Counted from the stretch's first letter, positions 51,877 through 61,875 are shown. The stretch: 64,000 nt of DNA from Neobacillus sp. PS3-12 (GCF_030915385.1 NZ_CP133268.1:3322001-3386000), one strand, 5' to 3'. Numbers and translations: made by a program. The notes: generated from the letters alone by a model not told the origin.

Positions 51877-52919
51877 ATACGATCCAACGTCAAATGGTAT
51901 GGTGCGCCGGTTTTTCCTTTTTAATTTCATGTCTATTATCGGTTGCTTATTTTATTGTCTTTCCGCTATCAAATTGGGCCGATTTGTGGAATCGGCATTT
52001 TATGGATATCCCTATTGTTATATTTATACCAGCTTTCAGTATTGTCATTGGTCTTATTATTGGTGTTATATCGGGCCTCTTTTGGAAAAGACAATTGCAG
52101 TTTGTTGATGAAGCACTGCACGGGCTTGAAGAAGGCAAGCTATTGGAAAGGGAAGATATACCGGCATTAGATGAAATTCAATCGATCGCTGCACGAATTA
52201 CAAAAATTAGTAAACAAATTTCGGAACAAGCAAAGCGCACGCAGCGTCTGGCAACAGAAAAGGTAGAAAAACAGGAGCCAAGAATTCAAGAAATCATCTC
52301 ACAGGAAAGAAATCGACTTGCTCGCGAATTACATGACTCGGTAAGTCAACAGCTCTTTGCGGCTTCGATGATGATGTCAGCCATTAATGAAACAAAAGCA
52401 CAATCTGATGACCGTGAGTCGAAACAACTAAAAATGGTTGAAGCAATGATCCACCAGTCACAGCTTGAGATGCGGGCACTTCTTCTGCATTTACGACCTG
52501 TCGCCTTAAAAAATAAGTCGCTGCAGGAAGGAATTGAAGAATTGCTTACTGAATTGTCTCAAAAAGTATCAATGAACATAAGTTGGAAAATAGAAGACTT
52601 TCCATTGGAAAAAGGTGTTGAAGATCACCTATTTAGAATCCTGCAAGAATCTGTATCGAATACGCTCAGACATGCTAAAGCAACGAGTCTTGACGTTTTA
52701 TTAATCAAACGAAATGATCTGGTTATCATGCGTATTGTTGATGATGGGATCGGGTTTCAAACAGATGAAACAAAAGCCGGTTCATATGGAATGCAAAATA
52801 TGCAGGAGCGCGCCCTTGAAATAGGCGGTACCTTAAAGATTGTTAGTGTGAAAGAGAACGGAACAAGGTTAGAAGTAAAAGTTCCATTAGTAAAGAACGG
52901 GGATGTTGCAAATGATTAG
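51873..52919 (+). CDS. liaS: LiaS sensor histidine kinase
   Basis: 348 residues, intramembrane-sensing kinase: two N-terminal helices with almost no external loop, a HAMP-like linker, HisKA_3 with [18 protein letters not shown] (phosphorylated His near residue 156) and HATPase with [22 protein letters not shown] and [12 protein letters not shown]. It responds to lipid II antibiotics and envelope stress. It overlaps liaF and liaR. Confidence 0.92.
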   Translation: MNTIQRQMVWCAGFSFLISCLLSVAYFIVFPLSNWADLWNRHFMDIPIVIFIPAFSIVIGLIIGVISGLFWKRQLQFVDEALHGLEEGKLLEREDIPALDEIQSIAARITKISKQISEQAKRTQRLATEKVEKQEPRIQEIISQERNRLARELHDSVSQQLFAASMMMSAINETKAQSDDRESKQLKMVEAMIHQSQLEMRALLLHLRPVALKNKSLQEGIEELLTELSQKVSMNISWKIEDFPLEKGVEDHLFRILQESVSNTLRHAKATSLDVLLIKRNDLVIMRIVDDGIGFQTDETKAGSYGMQNMQERALEIGGTLKIVSVKENGTRLEVKVPLVKNGDVAND

Positions 52920-53544
52920 AGTTGTATTCGTGGATGACCATGAAATGGTGAGAATTGGTGTTTCTGCCTATCTGTCTGCGCAGCCGGATATTGAAGTTGT
53001 TGGGGAAGCAGGAGATGGAAAGACAGGTGTGGAGTTAGCTTTGGACCTTAAACCTGATATTATTCTCATGGATCTTGTGATGAAGGAAATGGATGGAATT
53101 GAGACAACAAGAAGAATCATCGAAAAATGGCCGGAGGCAAAGATTATCATTGTCACAAGTTTCTTGGATGATGAAAAGGTTTATCCTGCACTTGAAGCGG
53201 GAGCGACAAGTTATATGTTAAAGACCTCTAAGGCAAGCGAGATTGCTGATGCTGTTCGCAATACATACCATGGCCAATCAGTCCTTGAGCCTGAAGTCAC
53301 CGGAAAAATGATGATGAAAATGCGTCAAAGAAATCAGCATTTCCTTCATGATGAACTCACGAGCCGAGAGATGGAAATTTTACTTTTAATGGCCGAAGGG
53401 AAATCAAATCAAGAAATTGCTGATCAGCTGTTTATCGCGCTAAAAACAGTGAAAACTCATGTCAGCAATATCTTAAGTAAACTGCAGGTTCAAGACCGTA
53501 CACAGGCTGTTATTTATGCGTTTAAGCATTCCCTGATAGAATAG
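52912..53544 (+). CDS. liaR: LiaR response regulator
   Basis: 210 residues, NarL/LuxR family. Receiver with phospho-Asp in [14 protein letters not shown] near residue 54, and LuxR-type helix-turn-helix [45 protein letters not shown]. It activates liaIH. The start at 52912 is chosen because GAACGGGG lies seven to ten bases before it; an in-frame ATG at 52903 is too close to that site. The last gene of the lia operon. Confidence 0.93.
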   Translation: MIRVVFVDDHEMVRIGVSAYLSAQPDIEVVGEAGDGKTGVELALDLKPDIILMDLVMKEMDGIETTRRIIEKWPEAKIIIVTSFLDDEKVYPALEAGATSYMLKTSKASEIADAVRNTYHGQSVLEPEVTGKMMMKMRQRNQHFLHDELTSREMEILLLMAEGKSNQEIADQLFIALKTVKTHVSNILSKLQVQDRTQAVIYAFKHSLIE

Positions 53545-53556
53545 CTATCTTTTTTT

Positions 53557-53585
53557 AAAAAGAGCTTTGGAGCTCTTTTTTATTT
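53557..53585 (+). terminator. Terminator of the lia operon
   Basis: Arms AAAAAGAGCT and AGCTCTTTTT with a four-base loop and T tail. Confidence 0.85.
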
Positions 53586-53669
53586 TGCTAATAAACTTTT
53601 CACTAATAATCGTCTGGCTTGTCTCATACCTTTATAAAGTAAGTTCTTTACAAAGGAGACTAAAGACAA

Positions 53670-54998
53670 GTGGCTACATTATATAAGGGTGTATTCTTTC
53701 TAGCGGTTTCAGCTTTTTTAGGAGAAAGTATTGAGTTCATAATTAACATGATTCTTGCAAGGGAGTTAGGTAAGCATGGGCTAGGGCTTTATATGTCAAT
53801 CCTCCCTTCCATTTATCTAATCGTCCTGCTTTCGAGCTTTGAACTTCAGGTTTCCATCTCCAAATTTATTGCTGAAAAAGATGGAAGGTATCACCGAAGC
53901 ATCCTTCATCATGCAATTATGATTGCGATTGTATTTACATCTGTTCTCTTTATCATGACGACAGGAGTGATCCCATTTGTTCCTGTATTTGATGCCTACC
54001 ATCCTTATACAAGATGGCTTGTGATCCTGTTGATTCCAGTCATTTGTTTTACTGCGGTGGCAAGAGGATATTTTATGGGGAAACAACAGATGGGGAAGAT
54101 CGCCATTTCCAATTTTTTTCGAAAAATATTTCAATTGGCGATATTATTCTTTGTGTTCCGCCTTTTCCAATTTGATGTGAAATCGTCTGTTTTAATCGCA
54201 ATTGCGACATTTATCGGAAGTGAAATTGTTGTTTTTGCTTATTTAATCTTTACCTTTATTACACAATTTCAGCAGATCAAACGGCAGCCATTTTCAAACA
54301 TAAATCGTCAGGTAGTACGAAAAAGCCTGATGGCTATATCCATTCCGACGACCATGATGCGCTTATTTTCAGCGATCACCAATGCGATTCAACCGTTTAT
54401 GATTAAACAGGCCTTGATCCGTTCAGGAATGTCTTCAACAATTGCTACGGAGCAATATGGAATGCTTGCCGGGGTGGCGTTAACAATCGGCTTTTTCCCC
54501 GCCTTTCTTGCACACTCTTTAATGACCGTCCTGATACCGGCGGTTTCGAAAGCCTATTCTTCTAAAGATTATGGAACGCTGCAAAAAATGCTGAATCAGG
54601 TTATGAAATTTACCTTTCTTTATGGTGTACCAGCAGTAGCTGTATTTTATGTTCTAGCCCGGCCGTTAACCTCGTTGTTCTTTCATTCCTCAACGGCAGC
54701 GGGATATTTGCAAATGTTATGGCCATGCTTTTTATTTTACTTTTTCATCATACCGATGCAGGCCTTTTTAATCGGACTAGGATTATTTAAGGATATATTT
54801 ATCCAAACAGTGTGGGCAACCATTGTATCCTATTCAGTCATTCTTTGGCTTGGAGCTATTCCAGAATGGAGGATGAACGGGGTTATTGTGGGCATGAATG
54901 TGGAGGCAGTACTGCTTGCGTTCATGAACTATTTAACCGTTTGTAAAAAGATTAGGGTTTCGATGTTTATGAAAGGCTTTGTTCATAAAACACAATGA
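53670..54998 (+). CDS. MOP-superfamily flippase (YkvU/SpoVB-like)
   Basis: 442 residues with 12-14 hydrophobic helices. The N-terminal ALFKGVFFLAVSAFLGESIEFIINMILARELGKHGLGLY and VISKAYSSKD-type segments match the polysaccharide-export/MurJ-SpoVB group. The length equals B. subtilis YkvU, a mother-cell sporulation protein, while SpoVB and YtgP are longer. It probably moves a lipid-linked sugar intermediate. GTG start with AAAGGAGAC upstream. Confidence 0.82.
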   Translation: MATLYKGVFFLAVSAFLGESIEFIINMILARELGKHGLGLYMSILPSIYLIVLLSSFELQVSISKFIAEKDGRYHRSILHHAIMIAIVFTSVLFIMTTGVIPFVPVFDAYHPYTRWLVILLIPVICFTAVARGYFMGKQQMGKIAISNFFRKIFQLAILFFVFRLFQFDVKSSVLIAIATFIGSEIVVFAYLIFTFITQFQQIKRQPFSNINRQVVRKSLMAISIPTTMMRLFSAITNAIQPFMIKQALIRSGMSSTIATEQYGMLAGVALTIGFFPAFLAHSLMTVLIPAVSKAYSSKDYGTLQKMLNQVMKFTFLYGVPAVAVFYVLARPLTSLFFHSSTAAGYLQMLWPCFLFYFFIIPMQAFLIGLGLFKDIFIQTVWATIVSYSVILWLGAIPEWRMNGVIVGMNVEAVLLAFMNYLTVCKKIRVSMFMKGFVHKTQ

Positions 54999-55022
54999 AA
55001 AAAGGACCGAATCGGTCCTTTT
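54999..55022. terminator. Bidirectional terminator after the flippase
   Basis: Arms AAAAGGACCG and CGGTCCTTTT around AAT; it also overlaps the 3' end of the convergent minus-strand gene. Confidence 0.85.
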
Positions 55023-55656
55023 AGTCATTTTTAGAAAGAATTCCAAAAATACGAAGGATACTAATAAATAGGTTGATGAAATCCAAATAGAGGCTTAAAG
55101 CCATGAGTGGTACATTTTCGGCGCTTACTCCATAGCGCTTCATTTGATTAATGTCAAATAAGATATATCCGCTAAAGACCATAACACCGATAAAAGAATA
55201 CGCCAGCATTCCCATTGAACTTAAAGGCCAAAAGATATTAAAAATTGAAATAGCCACCATTGCGAGCAGGGCAGCCATTAAAAATCCGCCTAAATATGAA
55301 AAGTTTCTTTTGGTTTTAGAAGCGTAAATGGAAATTCCAGTAAAAACTGTTGTCGTCGTACCAAATGCCATAATTACCGTATTTGCGCCTGCAGTAGCTA
55401 AATAATGGGCTACTATCGGGTAAAGGGTAATCCCGGAAATAAAGGTAAAAATATAAAGGAAAGAATAGGAGACGGCCTTTCTCCGTCTTAGAAAGAACGC
55501 TGCCACCAGCATGACCAGCTCTAAAATCGACAATGGTAAAAAAAGGCTCGCAGGTACATATGCACCAGCTAATGTTCCTATGAATGAAAAACCAAGCGAA
55601 AGTGCAAAGACCCGTAAAACGGAAGGCATGTACTCACTGGAAGTTTGTGTATACAA
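55021..55656 (-). CDS. Bax inhibitor-1 family membrane protein (YetJ-like)
   Basis: 211 residues with seven hydrophobic helices. BI-1 signatures include FALSLGFSFIGTLAGAYVP, FTFISGITLYPIVAHYL, FSGYILFDINQMKRYG and the C-terminal LSLYLDFINLFISILRIFG with the conserved di-aspartate region. In B. subtilis YetJ is a pH-sensitive calcium leak channel of this family. TTG start with GAGGTGACT upstream. The physiological role is inferred from the family. Confidence 0.88.
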   Translation of the reverse strand: MYTQTSSEYMPSVLRVFALSLGFSFIGTLAGAYVPASLFLPLSILELVMLVAAFFLRRRKAVSYSFLYIFTFISGITLYPIVAHYLATAGANTVIMAFGTTTTVFTGISIYASKTKRNFSYLGGFLMAALLAMVAISIFNIFWPLSSMGMLAYSFIGVMVFSGYILFDINQMKRYGVSAENVPLMALSLYLDFINLFISILRIFGILSKND

Positions 55657-55705
55657 TTTTAGTCACCTCATTTAAAGTTCTTACCTGATATATACGAAAG
55701 ACTTG

Positions 55706-56101
55706 TCAGGATGTTTCATTTTTTCTTAAAATATCTTCTTTAAGTAAATCTCTGATTTCCATTAAGAGTGCTTCTTGCGTTTCTGTTTTTGTTATTTCTT
55801 CCTTTATTTCTTCTTTTCGTTTAAAACGATTGATAAGTTTTACAAATAAGAAAATGGAAAAAGAGATGATAAAGAAATCAACGACTGACTGGAGAAAAAG
55901 GCCATATTTTAATGCTTCATTTCCAAATTTAATACTAAGATTGGTGAATTTAACTCCGCCCAGCAGCAAACCGATCAGCGGCATTAGTACATCTTGTACG
56001 AGGGAAGTAACAATTTTTCCAAACGCACCGCCGATAATAACACCAATAGCAAGATCGAGTACATTTCCCTTTAAAGCGAACTGTTTAAATTCATTCCACA
56101 T
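55706..56101 (-). CDS. mscL: Large-conductance mechanosensitive channel MscL
   Basis: 131 residues with [40 protein letters not shown] at the N-terminus and a second helix at about 72-92 ([24 protein letters not shown]), as in all MscL. It opens under membrane tension and protects against osmotic downshock. GGAGGAG precedes the ATG. The C-terminal tail is slightly longer than the E. coli form. Confidence 0.95.
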   Translation of the reverse strand: MWNEFKQFALKGNVLDLAIGVIIGGAFGKIVTSLVQDVLMPLIGLLLGGVKFTNLSIKFGNEALKYGLFLQSVVDFFIISFSIFLFVKLINRFKRKEEIKEEITKTETQEALLMEIRDLLKEDILRKNETS

Positions 56102-56181
56102 GAATTCTCCTCCTATCTATCTCTAAAAGATTATTTTATCTTGTTATAAAGGCAAATTCAACTTTTTGAAAAAAGTGCTAG

Positions 56182-56210
56182 TTGACAGTTATTCGTATTT
56201 TTTCTATAGT
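56182..56210 (+). promoter_or_regulatory. Sigma-A promoter of the queF leader
   Basis: TTGACA (56182-56187) and TATAGT (56205-56210) with 17-base spacing place the transcription start near 56217, just before the preQ1 aptamer. Confidence 0.75.
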
Positions 56211-56225
56211 TACTGTTATGTAAAC

Positions 56226-56260
56226 AGAGGTTCATAGCGAACACCCTCTATAAAAAACTA
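56226..56260 (+). ncRNA. preQ1 class I riboswitch
   Basis: AGAGGTTCATAGC, ACACCCTCTATAAAAAACTA: P1 arms AGAGG and CCTCT, the conserved loop TTCNTAGC-type and A-rich tail match the preQ1-I aptamer consensus. The terminator at 56278-56305 is its expression platform: with ligand bound, transcription should stop before queF. A strong and specific match. Confidence 0.93.
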
Positions 56261-56277
56261 TGGAAATGGCATACTCA

Positions 56278-56305
56278 ACCATATCCTTAGGATATGGTTT
56301 TTTAT
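56278..56305 (+). terminator. Expression-platform terminator of the preQ1 riboswitch
   Basis: Arms ACCATATCC and GGATATGGT with a TTA loop, then TTTTTTA. Confidence 0.88.
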
Positions 56306-56347
56306 TTCTGTATTAAAATAGGGATCATAAAAGGAGGATTTATTAAT

Positions 56348-56844
56348 ATGGCAGGACGAACAGATGAAGAATTAAATGGCGTTACCTTATTAGGAAATCA
56401 AGGAACAAAGTATCTTTTTGAATATACTCCAGATGTATTAGAGGCTTTTGATAATAAGCATCCAAACCGAGACTATTTTGTTAAATTCAACTTTCCTGAG
56501 TTTACAAGCCTTTGTCCAAAAGCGGCCAGCCTGATTTTGCCACCATTTATATCAGCTACATTCCTGATCAAAAAATGGTGGAGAGCAAGTCGTTAAAGCT
56601 ATACCTTTTTAGCTTTAGAAACCATGGTGATTTTCACGAAGACTGTGTCAACATTATCATGAATGACCTTATTAAATTGATGGACCCAAGATATATTGAA
56701 GTTTGGGGAAAATTCACACCGCGCGGCGGGATTTCAATCGATCCATATTGCAACTACGGCAGACCAGGAACAAAGTTTGAGCAAATGGCGGAATATCGTT
56801 TAATGAACCATGATTTATACCCAGAGAAAATTGATAACAGGTAA
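56348..56844 (+). pseudogene. queF: NADPH-dependent 7-cyano-7-deazaguanine reductase QueF, frameshifted
   Basis: The start frame (56348-56520) encodes [15 protein letters not shown] and a [10 protein letters not shown] segment ending with the catalytic Cys. The frame then shifts; the next frame resumes at [14 protein letters not shown] and continues with the [24 protein letters not shown] (the NADPH/preQ0 signature) to the normal end. One missing A in the AAAA at 56518-56521 (CCAAAAGCGG) explains it. As written, translation stops at 56596 with a scrambled tail. QueF reduces preQ0 to preQ1 in queuosine synthesis. The ATG at 56348 has AAAGGAGG upstream. The regulated preQ1 riboswitch in front is intact. 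Confidence 0.88.
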
Positions 56845-56850
56845 AAAAAT

Positions 56851-56890
56851 AAGAGGATGCAACCGTTCAGGTTCATCCTCTCATTTTTTT
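56851..56890. terminator. Bidirectional terminator between queF and ampS
   Basis: Arms AGAGGATG-CAACC and GGTT-CATCCTCT, flanked by A and T tracts on both sides. Confidence 0.78.
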
Positions 56891-58122
56891 TAAAATGCCC
56901 AGTTTCCACCTCTGAAGATCGCTTCTGTTTTGCCGTCAGCGGTGATTCCATCAATGTCCATTTGTTCAGAACCTATCATGAAATCAACATGGGTGATGCT
57001 TTCATTTAGGCCGTTCTCTTTTAATTCATCCGAAGACATTTTTTTGCCGCCTTCAATACAAAATGCATACGCACTGCCAATAGCCAAATGATTAGAGGCA
57101 TTTTCATCAAATAATGTATTAAAGAAAAGAATATTGGACCTCGAGATTGGTGAGTTATAAGGAACAAGCGCAACCTCGCCTAGGTAATGTGAACCCTCAT
57201 CCGTTTCAACTAAGTGACGTAAAATCTCTTCGCCTTCTTCTGCTTTTACATCAACAATTTTGCCATTTTCAAACTTTAAGCTAAAACGGTCGATAATATT
57301 CCCGCCATAACTAAGTGGTTTTGTGCTTGAGACTGTTCCGTTGATTCCGGTTTTGAAAGGAACAGTGAACACTTCTTCTGTTGGCATGTTGGCCATGAAT
57401 TCATTGCCTTGCTCATTAATACTGCCGGCACCAACCCAAAGATGATTTTTAGGCAGCTCAATCGTTAAATCGGTTCCAGGTGCTTTATAATGAAGTTTTG
57501 CATAATGCTTTTCATTCAAATAATTAACCTTTTCATGAAGGCTCTCATCGTGCTTTTTCCATGCTTCTACAGGGTTCTCAGTATCTACCCGAGTTGCTTT
57601 AAAAATTGCATTCCAAAGCTTTGACACTTGGTTTTCAGCAGGTTCATTCGGAAAAACTTTAGCAGCCCAAGAGGGTGACGCTGCAGCAATTACGGTCCAG
57701 CTGACTTTATCGGATTGAATCATTTTGCGGTAATTGGCCAATGCCTTTCCCGCAGCTTTTTGATATGTAGCAATTCGCTCAGGATTTACGCCTTTTAAAA
57801 GGTCGGGGCTTGTAGAAATAATGGACATAAACGCAGCACCTTTACTAGCCAGATCCTCAGTTTCCTTTGCACGCCATTCTGGATATTCAGCAAACGTTTC
57901 ATCTGGAGCCAGATCATACTTTGTTCGCGATACAGTATCATCATTCCAATTCACAACAACGTCCTTTGCGCCAACCTCATACGCCTGTTTGACCACAAGA
58001 CGGACTAATTCAGCAGCGTCAAGGGTAGCGTTAACGACTAATTTTTGTCCCTTTTGAACGTTAACGCCCACCTTGACGGCAAGTTCAGCGTACTTTTCTA
58101 AGTTCTTTTGAAAATCACTCAT
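56890..58122 (-). CDS. M29-family aminopeptidase (AmpS-like)
   Basis: 410 residues of the thermophilic-aminopeptidase family (M29, AmpS/AmpT/PepS). Conserved GTDLTIELPKNHLWVGAG, NEFMANMPTEEVFTVP, a FENGKIVD-type segment, HLAIGSAYAFCIEGG and THVDFMIGS provide the metal ligands (E, H, D). It removes N-terminal residues from peptides. AAAGGAGG precedes the ATG, and a terminator follows its stop. Confidence 0.92.
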   Translation of the reverse strand: MSDFQKNLEKYAELAVKVGVNVQKGQKLVVNATLDAAELVRLVVKQAYEVGAKDVVVNWNDDTVSRTKYDLAPDETFAEYPEWRAKETEDLASKGAAFMSIISTSPDLLKGVNPERIATYQKAAGKALANYRKMIQSDKVSWTVIAAASPSWAAKVFPNEPAENQVSKLWNAIFKATRVDTENPVEAWKKHDESLHEKVNYLNEKHYAKLHYKAPGTDLTIELPKNHLWVGAGSINEQGNEFMANMPTEEVFTVPFKTGINGTVSSTKPLSYGGNIIDRFSLKFENGKIVDVKAEEGEEILRHLVETDEGSHYLGEVALVPYNSPISRSNILFFNTLFDENASNHLAIGSAYAFCIEGGKKMSSDELKENGLNESITHVDFMIGSEQMDIDGITADGKTEAIFRGGNWAF

Positions 58123-58222
58123 TGCTTAAGCCTCCTTTTTTTCTGACTAATGTATATTTTATCCTTTTTAATTGGAAAAAGAAACTAAATGAAATGCCTG
58201 AAATAGCACTTGGTTTTGTGTG

Positions 58223-59485
58223 CTATACGGGGTCCATGCTTAGATTTCTCCTTTCAAATAGAGAAAACAAAAGCCAATATAATAAAGCACTCAATATGGA
58301 AAGAAATGCTAGAACAAAAAATGTCCAGCTATAACCTACCCAGGCACTCAACGGAATAAAAACGGGAGCGACCATTCTACTAAAGGTCCAGCGCAAGGAA
58401 GAGGCAGCAAAGTATTGACCTCTCATTTGTACCGGGGCCAGCTTGGATACAAAGCTTTGCTGAATACCTGTACTTGTTAATTCCCCGAATGTATAAACGA
58501 ACATTGCCCAGAAAAACCCCCAGAATGAACTTACCATACTAAAGAGAACAATCGATGCGGCGTAGATGCCTGACGAAAGGATAAATACGTTTCGCTCATA
58601 TAATTTATCCATCCATTTTGTCACGATAACAGTAAGCAAGGCGACAAGCAAGCCGTTTTCTGTTAAAACGATGCCATAGATTTGCTCACCCGTCAGTGTA
58701 ATAGCCGATAAAATGGTTTCCGTTGTAACAACATCTTTGATATAAACAGGAAATAGTAAATCAAGCTGTACAAATGTCTGACCTGCTAAAATACCTGCAA
58801 GAATATAGAGAAGGAAAGCCTTATCTTTAATAATGACCCGATAATCCTTAAGCTGTCTTTGTAAAAAGTAATACCAATGTTCATGTTGATGGTTAGAAAC
58901 ACCCCTCAGAGCAGGTTTTGTTTCTCGCAGCATTTTTGCAAGAACCCAGCCTAATATCAGACAGATGATTGCAGCTAAAAATAAAAGCTCAAATGGGTAA
59001 CTTTCAAAGAAAATTGCTCCTATTATAGGACCAACTACAACTGCAATGTTAAGAGAGGTATAAAAAACGGCAAATACTTCACTTCGATCCTTTTCTGGAA
59101 CAACATCGGCCACCATTGCTTGACTTGCCGGCCAATAAAGTGAGCCGAATACGCCGGCTATTGTAAAAGCAATAAATCCAAGCCATGGAGAATGAAACCA
59201 AGGTGATGCAGCTATAGAAAAGGTGAAAAAGGAAAGGCCCTGCCCAATGGAGGAGAGAACCAGCATTCGTTTGCGGCCAAACCGGTCGGCACAATACCCG
59301 CCCAATAAATTGGCAAGGACGGAAAATACTTGAGAGAAAATCAATAAGAAACCGGCTTTATTTTTTCCAAATTCATCTGAAAAGTAAATGGTGAGAAAGG
59401 GAAAAAACATCCAGTAGGAAATGTTCATAATCGATTCCCCAACTAAGCGGACCTTTAAGTTTTGATCCCAATTTTTAAGCTTCAT
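58223..59485 (-). CDS. MFS transporter (DHA1/YttB-type)
   Basis: 420 residues, 12 hydrophobic helices. MFS motif A appears as GGYCADRFGRKRMLVLS near residue 60. No substrate-specific motif is visible. The final residues extend a hydrophilic C-terminus (SLFERRNLSM). No regulator is adjacent, so it is probably controlled elsewhere. GGAGAG precedes the ATG. Confidence 0.87.
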   Translation of the reverse strand: MKLKNWDQNLKVRLVGESIMNISYWMFFPFLTIYFSDEFGKNKAGFLLIFSQVFSVLANLLGGYCADRFGRKRMLVLSSIGQGLSFFTFSIAASPWFHSPWLGFIAFTIAGVFGSLYWPASQAMVADVVPEKDRSEVFAVFYTSLNIAVVVGPIIGAIFFESYPFELLFLAAIICLILGWVLAKMLRETKPALRGVSNHQHEHWYYFLQRQLKDYRVIIKDKAFLLYILAGILAGQTFVQLDLLFPVYIKDVVTTETILSAITLTGEQIYGIVLTENGLLVALLTVIVTKWMDKLYERNVFILSSGIYAASIVLFSMVSSFWGFFWAMFVYTFGELTSTGIQQSFVSKLAPVQMRGQYFAASSLRWTFSRMVAPVFIPLSAWVGYSWTFFVLAFLSILSALLYWLLFSLFERRNLSMDPV

Positions 59486-59685
59486 TTTCTCTCCTCATTT
59501 CTATCTGCTAGAAGTTAATGTGTGATATTGGAAGGAAGGTTATGTATAAACTTCTGCCGAAACATTATAGCTGGAAATATATAGAAATCTGATTCTCTGT
59601 ATCTGAATCCTCACCCCTCTGAAATTTGTGAAAATGTATGCTATATTTAAGGATAAGTGTGGTTTTGAAAGGGTGTTTAAATAAA

Positions 59686-61875
59686 GTGAAAAAAAGTGTT
59701 GTATTAGCTGAAAAACCTTCTGTTGCTCGGGATATTGCACGAGTATTAAATTGTAATAAAAAAGGAAATGGTTTTATAGAAGGAGATAAGTATATCGTTA
59801 CATGGGCACTTGGGCATTTAGTTACCCTTGCCGATCCTGAAGCTTATGATGATAAGTTTAAAACGTGGAAACTAGAAGACTTACCAATGTTGCCTCATGA
59901 GTTAAAACTTGTTGTTATTAAGCAAACGGGCAAGCAGTTTAATGCAGTAAAAACCCAATTACTTCGATCCGATGTAGGGGAAATTATTATCGCAACTGAT
60001 GCCGGTCGAGAAGGTGAATTAGTTGCACGCTGGATCATTGCAAAAGCAAAAATAAATAAATCGATAAAACGTCTCTGGATTTCTTCTGTTACAGATAAGG
60101 CCATTAAAGATGGTTTCAATCATTTGAAGTCGGGAAAAGCGTATGAAGACCTTTATTTTTCAGCTGTTGCCCGCTCAGAAGCTGACTGGTATATCGGGCT
60201 CAATGCTACTCGTGCTCTAACAACCCGATTTAACGCACAACTCAACTGTGGCCGTGTCCAAACTCCTACTGTGGCAATCATTGCAGCACGTGAGGAGGAG
60301 ATTAAAAACTTTAAACCACAAACTTATTATGGCATTGAGGCACAGACAACCGATAAATTGAAGTTGACCTGGCAGGATGCAAAAGGGAACAGCCGCAGCT
60401 TTAATAAAGATATTACTGATGCGATTGTGAAAAAATTGGGATCAAAAAATGCTAATGTAACGGAGATTGAAAGAAAGCCGAAGAAGTCATTCTCTCCAGG
60501 CCTTTATGATTTAACAGAATTACAGCGTGATGCCAATAAAATATTCGGTTACTCGGCTAAGGAGACACTGAATATTATGCAAAAGCTGTATGAACAACAT
60601 AAAGTATTAACGTATCCCCGTACAGATTCACGCTTTATCTCATCGGATATTGTTCCGACAATTCCAGAACGTCTTAAAGCGTGTGGAGTGGGTGAATATC
60701 GTTTACTGACAAACAAGATTTTAAAAAAGCCAATTAAGGCTTCTAAATCGTTTGTCGATGATAGCAAAGTGTCCGATCACCATGCCATCATTCCAACAGA
60801 AGGATACGTGAATTATTCAGCTTTTACAGATAAGGAACGGAAAATTTATGACTTAGTTATTAAACGATTCCTGGCTGTCTTACTCCCAGCATTTGAATAT
60901 GAACAATTAACGCTTCGGGCAAAAATTGGTGAGGAAAACTTTGTTGCTAGAGGAAAAACGATTTTATCGGTTGGTTGGAAAGAAGTTTACAATAATCACT
61001 TGGAAGATGACGATGAAAGTGATGACCTGAAAGAACAGATTCTACCTCGGATTGAAAAAGGCGATACACTAAACGTTAAGCTAATCGCACAAACATCAGG
61101 TCAAACAAAGCCGCCAGCCCGCTTTACAGAAGCGAGCCTTTTATCAGCAATGGAAAATCCCGTGAAGTATATGGAGACCCAGGATAAACAGCTAGCCGAT
61201 ACCCTAAAATCAACGGGCGGTTTAGGGACAGTTGCAACACGTGCTGATATCATTGACAAGCTATTCAATTCATTTTTAATTGAAAAGCGCGGTAAAGATA
61301 TTTATCTAACTTCTAAAGGACGTCAATTGCTGGATTTAGTTCCCGAAGAGCTAAAATCTCCAGTATTGACAGCAGAGTGGGAGCAAAAGCTGGATCAAAT
61401 TGCTCATGGCAAGTTAAAAAAAGAAGTGTTTATCGGTGAGATGAAGAATTATACCAAAGAAATTGTAGCTGAAATTAAGGCAAGCAGTAAAAAATACAAG
61501 CACGACAATATTTCTACGAAAAATTGCCCGGACTGTGGAAAACCAATGCTCGAAGTAAACGGCAAGAAAGGGAAAATGCTTGTTTGCCAAGACCGTGAAT
61601 GCGGACATCGGAAAAATGTTTCGCGAGTCACAAATGCGCGCTGTCCGCAGTGTCATAAAAAACTGGAGCTTCGCGGCGAAGGTGATGGACAAATTTTCAC
61701 TTGTAAATGTGGATACCGTGAGAAACTTTCTGCATTCGAAGCGCGACGTAAAAAAGAATCTTCTGGTAAAGTGGATAAACGTACGGTGCAAAAGTATCTG
61801 AAAAACCAAAACAAGGAAGAAGAGCCAATAAACACAGCGTTGGCAGATGCCTTAAAGAAGTTAAATTTGGAGTAA
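59686..61875 (+). CDS. topB: DNA topoisomerase III
   Basis: 729 residues from the GTG at 59686. Toprim domain at the N-terminus (SVVLAEKPSVARDIARVL, then AGREGELVARW), active-site tyrosine in KVLTYPRTDSRFIS near residue 311, and FSPGLYDLTELQRDANKIFGYSA around the gate. The C-terminus carries two zinc ribbons, CPDCGKPMLEV...CQDRECG and CPQCHKKLEL...CKCGYREK. It resolves recombination and replication intermediates. GAAAGGG lies 12 bases before the GTG; an ATG at 59638 is in frame but far upstream and unsupported. Confidence 0.93.
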   Translation: MKKSVVLAEKPSVARDIARVLNCNKKGNGFIEGDKYIVTWALGHLVTLADPEAYDDKFKTWKLEDLPMLPHELKLVVIKQTGKQFNAVKTQLLRSDVGEIIIATDAGREGELVARWIIAKAKINKSIKRLWISSVTDKAIKDGFNHLKSGKAYEDLYFSAVARSEADWYIGLNATRALTTRFNAQLNCGRVQTPTVAIIAAREEEIKNFKPQTYYGIEAQTTDKLKLTWQDAKGNSRSFNKDITDAIVKKLGSKNANVTEIERKPKKSFSPGLYDLTELQRDANKIFGYSAKETLNIMQKLYEQHKVLTYPRTDSRFISSDIVPTIPERLKACGVGEYRLLTNKILKKPIKASKSFVDDSKVSDHHAIIPTEGYVNYSAFTDKERKIYDLVIKRFLAVLLPAFEYEQLTLRAKIGEENFVARGKTILSVGWKEVYNNHLEDDDESDDLKEQILPRIEKGDTLNVKLIAQTSGQTKPPARFTEASLLSAMENPVKYMETQDKQLADTLKSTGGLGTVATRADIIDKLFNSFLIEKRGKDIYLTSKGRQLLDLVPEELKSPVLTAEWEQKLDQIAHGKLKKEVFIGEMKNYTKEIVAEIKASSKKYKHDNISTKNCPDCGKPMLEVNGKKGKMLVCQDRECGHRKNVSRVTNARCPQCHKKLELRGEGDGQIFTCKCGYREKLSAFEARRKKESSGKVDKRTVQKYLKNQNKEEEPINTALADALKKLNLE

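Noticed and set aside
56348..56844. Programmed frameshift in queF
   Set aside because: Only four A and no downstream stimulator. Same explanation as for the other indels.
59638..59685. Longer N-terminus of topB
   Set aside because: The extension lacks a ribosome site and family topoisomerase III proteins begin near SVVLAEKPS.
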